This document shows positions 36,526-39,419 of a DNA stretch of 39,419 nt, in pieces. Source of the DNA: Prochlorococcus sp. AG-402-O21. Its GTDB lineage: Bacteria; Cyanobacteriota; Cyanobacteriia; PCC-6307; Cyanobiaceae. A model generated the notes under the pieces. It searched no databases, had not been told where the DNA came from, and saw only the letters and a program-made list of their open reading frames with translations. The stretch covers positions 1 to 39,419 of the forward strand of contig QCIZ01000012.1 of NCBI GenBank assembly GCA_003216375.1, given 5' to 3'. Both the position numbers and the translations under genes were made by a program. Each line of letters begins with the position of its first letter. Position 1 is the stretch's first letter.

Positions 36526-37188
36526 TTAAGCATCAGATACCTTTAGCTTCCTTTGGCTTTCTAAATAATCAAAAACGCTTTTATCTCCAATATCAGCTTC
36601 TGCTGGCAGGTTGAATTTCCTTATTCCCATTGATAGCAATAGCAAGGACGACACAATTAGCGTTGCAAAAGTAAAACTTTCATTGGCTAATTCAGTTAAA
36701 TATCCAATTAAAGCAATTGGAATGAGAATCGTTATCCCTATTGCTTCTATTCTTCTGAAACAAAAAAACTCTTTGAAACCTATCCCAGTTAAAGAAGCAA
36801 AAAGTGGACCGATAAGTAATATCGATTTTGGATTTTCTCTGAGACCATACATTAGATTTGTTACTCCAAAATGATATGAAAGTATCAATAATCCAATACA
36901 ACCTAGTGCCCAGAAAAATATTAGTACTTGATGTAAAGGTCTTAAATATATATGTATCCATTTCAGGCTTAAACCTATACTTATTGACATGCATAATAGC
37001 CAAATCCATATTTGATTAGATCCATTGAAAAACCATTGGGCTATTCCTATTGAAAAGAATAATCCGCAGAACAGAATTGATAATCGGTAAAATAGAACTT
37101 CTTTTTTATCATTAGAAGTAACTATAAAATCTCCATAGACTCCTTTAATAGGATTTGAGGATTTAAAGTAAGAATTTTTTTCTTTCAT
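36526..37188 (-). CDS. DUF2301-like integral membrane protein
   Basis: 220 residues with six or seven hydrophobic spans (LSILFCGLFFSIGIAQWFF, IWIWLLCMSISIGLSL, LIFFWALGCIGLLIL and others). The central motif LFASLTGIGFKEFFCFRRIEA and the N-terminal phrase GVYGDFIVTSNDKKEVLFYRL are what I associate with the cyanobacterial/plastid family DUF2301, whose function is unknown. Both ends are polar, and the C-terminus (FDYLESQRKLKVSDA) is probably cytoplasmic. It starts with ATG 9 bases after the stop of the GST-like gene, so the two form an operon. A link to glutathione or redox chemistry is contextual only. 169 bases separate it from cp12. Confidence 0.78.
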   Translation of the reverse strand: MKEKNSYFKSSNPIKGVYGDFIVTSNDKKEVLFYRLSILFCGLFFSIGIAQWFFNGSNQIWIWLLCMSISIGLSLKWIHIYLRPLHQVLIFFWALGCIGLLILSYHFGVTNLMYGLRENPKSILLIGPLFASLTGIGFKEFFCFRRIEAIGITILIPIALIGYLTELANESFTFATLIVSSLLLLSMGIRKFNLPAEADIGDKSVFDYLESQRKLKVSDA

Positions 37189-37197
37189 AGTTAATAA

Positions 37198-38172
37198 TTA
37201 ATTGTTGATAGTTTTTGTAATATCCTCTCCTTTAGGAATAATACTACTTGGATTTAAAGGAAATAAAGCTCCAAAATAATCTTTTCTCCAAGTGTCAACA
37301 TCACATGTTTTTTTTATATTGTACATATTAAAAATCTTTTTTCTCCATTTAATTATATGTGGGAAAGATTTAATTGGTTTATTACTACATTTAAATAGTG
37401 GGTAATAAATTGCTTCCCACCTAATAAGGGTAGGGAAAAGTCTTATATCAGCAATTGAAAGATTTTTCCCACAAAGCAAAGGACCATTTGATTGAAGATG
37501 TTGTTCTATAATATTTAGAGCTGAGAATAAATTTTTAGAAGCTTTTTCATAAGCTTTTTGATTTCTAGCAAATCCACATTTATAAACTCCATTATTAATA
37601 TTTTCTTGAATTAGATTCTGCCAGTTAATTATTTTTTTTTTATATTTGCTTGGGTTAAGGTTTATTTCTTGATCGTATATAGGCCAGTTATTTAATATTT
37701 CGACAAGCTCAGCGCTTTCATTATTTATAAGTCTTAATTTTGATTCAGGCTCCTTGCCTGGATCAAAAAGCATTGGTACTGTTGCTCTTCTTGATTGATA
37801 GTTTCCGCATTTTTTATAAAGTTCTTGAAGGGTTTTACAACCTTTTATTGGTGGATCTAATCTCCATCTTCCTCCCTCATTGTCTACTTGAGCAATGTGA
37901 AGATTGATTGACTTGTTTAATCCTTTGATTTCGTAAATCATCCATGCTCTATGAGCCCAAGGACAACTTTTGCCAACAATTAAACCTGGCATTTGATTTG
38001 AAGCTCTATTTTTTAAATCTTCCTTGGTCGGGATTTGAATTTTTTTATGAAGATTTATTGGTCTCTTGAAATTTCCATCAGAATCTGAAGGTGCAAGACC
38101 ATTCATTAAAACCTGCCACTCGAAATTCCAAATGTGTCTCGCAGCTTTTACAAATATTGGTGGTATAGCCAT
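37198..38172 (-). CDS. Glutathionyl-hydroquinone reductase-like GST (Xi class)
   Basis: 324 residues. The thioredoxin-fold half carries GKSCPWAHRAWM with the catalytic cysteine at residue 70. The CPWA motif is the mark of glutathionyl-hydroquinone reductases (YqjG/Ecm4, Xi-class GST), which remove glutathione from glutathionylated hydroquinones. The substrate-side segment GGRWRLDP and the glutathione-contact RRATVPMLFD followed by INNESAEL are also standard. The C-terminal helical domain runs from about 165, with a DIRLFPTLIRWEAIY segment. A photosynthetic cell makes many quinones, so quinone repair is a reasonable role, but this is inferred. The start is ATG, 45 bases from the divergent aspA, and the stop is 9 bases before the membrane-protein gene. 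Confidence 0.86.
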   Translation of the reverse strand: MAIPPIFVKAARHIWNFEWQVLMNGLAPSDSDGNFKRPINLHKKIQIPTKEDLKNRASNQMPGLIVGKSCPWAHRAWMIYEIKGLNKSINLHIAQVDNEGGRWRLDPPIKGCKTLQELYKKCGNYQSRRATVPMLFDPGKEPESKLRLINNESAELVEILNNWPIYDQEINLNPSKYKKKIINWQNLIQENINNGVYKCGFARNQKAYEKASKNLFSALNIIEQHLQSNGPLLCGKNLSIADIRLFPTLIRWEAIYYPLFKCSNKPIKSFPHIIKWRKKIFNMYNIKKTCDVDTWRKDYFGALFPLNPSSIIPKGEDITKTINN

Positions 38173-38217
38173 GAATTTCTTTTAAGATTATTTTTATCTA
38201 TGTTTTATTGATTAGTG

Positions 38218-39132
38218 ATGCAGCTACAGGTACTTCTAGTGGCTGGTACCCATGGTAATGAAATAAATGGTATTTGGCTTTTTGATGAATGGAATAAATT
38301 ACCCTTTTTAATAAACACACACGGGATTAAGACTTGTCAGGTAATTGGAAATCCTGAGGCAAAAAAGGCTGGGAAAAGATATATACACCAAGATTTAAAT
38401 CGGAGTTTTCAAGAAGAATCATTTTTATGTCTTAACTCTTCAAATTTTGAAGGAAGTAGAGCAAATGAATTAGTTAATCTTTATGGAGAAGTAGGAGAAA
38501 ACCCTTGTCAAATAGCATTAGATTTTCATACAACGACAGCCTCAATGGGAAGTTGCTTAGTTGTTTATGGACGAAGAGATGCAGATTTAGCTTTGGCCTC
38601 TTTGATTCAAAATAAATTAGGTTTACCAATTTATCTTCACGAATCTGATCAAAAACAAAACGGTTTTTTGGTTGAATGTTGGCCTTGCGGACTGGTTGTC
38701 GAGATTGGACCTATTGGTCAGGGTCTTTTGAATTCAAGAATTATTTCGCAAACAAAACTGATTCTAGAGACATTAATGGAACAGATTAATCAAGTTAAGA
38801 AACTAAATCTCTTTTTCCCTGAAAAGTTAGAAATTCACAGACACGTTAAAAGCATCGATTTTCCAAGAGATGAAGCAGGCAATATTCATGGATATGTGCA
38901 TCCTCTAAGGCAATCAAAAGATTGGCGAGAATTAAAGAAAAACGATGAATTGTTTTGTAAGTTGAATGGTGAAATAATTAGGTTTGAAGAAGATGAACCT
39001 TATGTTCCTGTATTTATAAATGAAGCAGCTTATGTGGAAAAAAATATCGCTATGAGCTTTACCAAAAGAGAATTATGGAATTTAAAAGAAAAATGGAAAC
39101 AAGCACTAATTGATTTAATACATCATAAGTAA
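38218..39132 (+). CDS. aspA: Aspartoacylase-like zinc hydrolase (AstE/AspA family)
   Basis: 304 residues from the ATG at 38218. A GTG directly before it (38215) is possible. Near the N-terminus VAGTHGNEINGIWLF contains the His and Glu zinc ligands, and ALDFHTTTASMG holds the third His ligand. GNPEAKKAGKRYIHQDLNRSF and the VEIGPIGQG segment complete the active site seen in aspartoacylases and succinylglutamate desuccinylases. Aspartoacylase deacetylates N-acetylaspartate, but the substrate in picocyanobacteria is not established to my knowledge. Its last 10 bases overlap a small convergent gene on the minus strand. In some Prochlorococcus genomes I recall psbA lying just beyond; it is not in this window. 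Confidence 0.88.
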   Translation: MQLQVLLVAGTHGNEINGIWLFDEWNKLPFLINTHGIKTCQVIGNPEAKKAGKRYIHQDLNRSFQEESFLCLNSSNFEGSRANELVNLYGEVGENPCQIALDFHTTTASMGSCLVVYGRRDADLALASLIQNKLGLPIYLHESDQKQNGFLVECWPCGLVVEIGPIGQGLLNSRIISQTKLILETLMEQINQVKKLNLFFPEKLEIHRHVKSIDFPRDEAGNIHGYVHPLRQSKDWRELKKNDELFCKLNGEIIRFEEDEPYVPVFINEAAYVEKNIAMSFTKRELWNLKEKWKQALIDLIHHK

Positions 39133-39257
39133 GTTCTTTCGCTCCAATAAACAGTTGCCCCTTGAGCCTCTAATTCATATTTTCTATGACGAGCATCACT
39201 CAGAGGCACTCTCTCCTCAACCCTACGCCCGTTAATCAGCCACTTGATTAGAACCAA
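39123..39257 (-). CDS. 44-residue conserved-looking small protein
   Basis: A minus-strand frame of 44 codons with TTG as the start (39257) and TGA as the stop. The start is supported by GAGG, seven bases upstream, in good Shine-Dalgarno position. No ATG occurs between the upstream stop and the body. The translation includes LIKWLINGRRVEERVP, then SDARHRKYELEAQGATVYWS. This is basic, compact and protein-like, without low complexity, quite unlike chance translation of AT-rich DNA. I do not know its function. The 3' end overlaps aspA by 10 bases. It has no cysteine or membrane span. Confidence 0.65.
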   Translation of the reverse strand: MVLIKWLINGRRVEERVPLSDARHRKYELEAQGATVYWSERTYL

Positions 39258-39419
39258 TTTATGACCTCGAAGGCTAAATCTTAAAAGAATCTTAAGACTT
39301 GTTGAGTGCTTGTTGGACCCGACTTACTGATTCTCTTCATAAATTGTCCTACATATTAGCCACAGAAAGCATCATTCTCCTTTAATATCACGGCTGGCAG
39401 TCTAATTAGCTGCTCTTAA
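39258..39419. other. Right-edge intergenic segment
   Basis: 162 bases without a credible coding frame. They contain the upstream region of the 44-codon gene and probably the promoter or leader of a gene beyond the edge. A short TCTTAA/TTAAGA inverted repeat lies around 39276-39298. I see no tRNA and no clear promoter boxes. Confidence 0.4.

Overview
The window looks like core chromosome from a marine picocyanobacterium, most likely a low-light Prochlorococcus. The evidence is AT-rich sequence, short intergenic gaps, frequent GTG/TTG starts, a CP12 gene lacking the N-terminal cysteine pair, a bicA-like/sbtA/sbtB bicarbonate-uptake operon, a thioredoxin-reductase-like flavoprotein without an NADPH motif, and picocyanobacterial small proteins. 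I saw no rRNA, tRNA, insertion sequence, prophage or CRISPR array. Nearly every gene is housekeeping or metabolic. The assignment rests on recognising protein families, not on a database search. Layout, left to right. (1) 1-9.3 kb, mostly minus strand: the 5' part of argS (cut by the edge), nadC, a possible 47-codon membrane peptide on plus, mnmE, a DUF2062 membrane protein on plus, a bifunctional (p)ppGpp synthetase/hydrolase, a two-ATPase ABC protein on plus, and an rluD-like/rbgA pair. (2) 9.3-15.6 kb: a 478-base AT-rich gap, pgk with a strong terminator that also encodes the end of the convergent gene, a secreted protein of unknown function, murG, a CobD-like aminotransferase, pyrD and rnhA. 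(3) 15.6-22 kb, minus: secE-nusG-rplK-rplA-rplJ-rplL, with an L10-type structured leader before rplJ and an intrinsic terminator after rplL that touches the rnhA start codon. A clpB2-type AAA+ chaperone lies upstream. (4) 22.1-29.8 kb: eno, a small helical protein plus a UbiB-family kinase, the thioredoxin-reductase-like protein, and the operon bicA-like -> sbtA -> sbtB. (5) 29.8-36.1 kb, plus: dnaJ-like, hemB, a VOC/glyoxalase protein, mutS2, obg and a 60-residue unknown, closed by a 21-bp terminator hairpin. (6) 36.1-39.4 kb: CP12, a DUF2301-like membrane protein and a glutathionyl-hydroquinone-reductase-like GST on minus, aspartoacylase-like aspA on plus, and a 44-codon gene on minus overlapping the end of aspA. 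Functional themes are the protein-synthesis machinery (ribosomal operon, mnmE, rluD, rbgA, obg, argS, clpB2, Rel), carbon fixation (pgk, eno, CP12, SbtA/SbtB/BicA) and thiol redox (thioredoxin-reductase-like protein, GST, CP12). The items most worth follow-up are the NADPH-motif-less reductase beside the bicarbonate operon, the SbtB lacking the redox tail, the nested RNA structure ending five bases before rplJ, the terminator abutting rnhA, and small genes too short for routine ORF calling.
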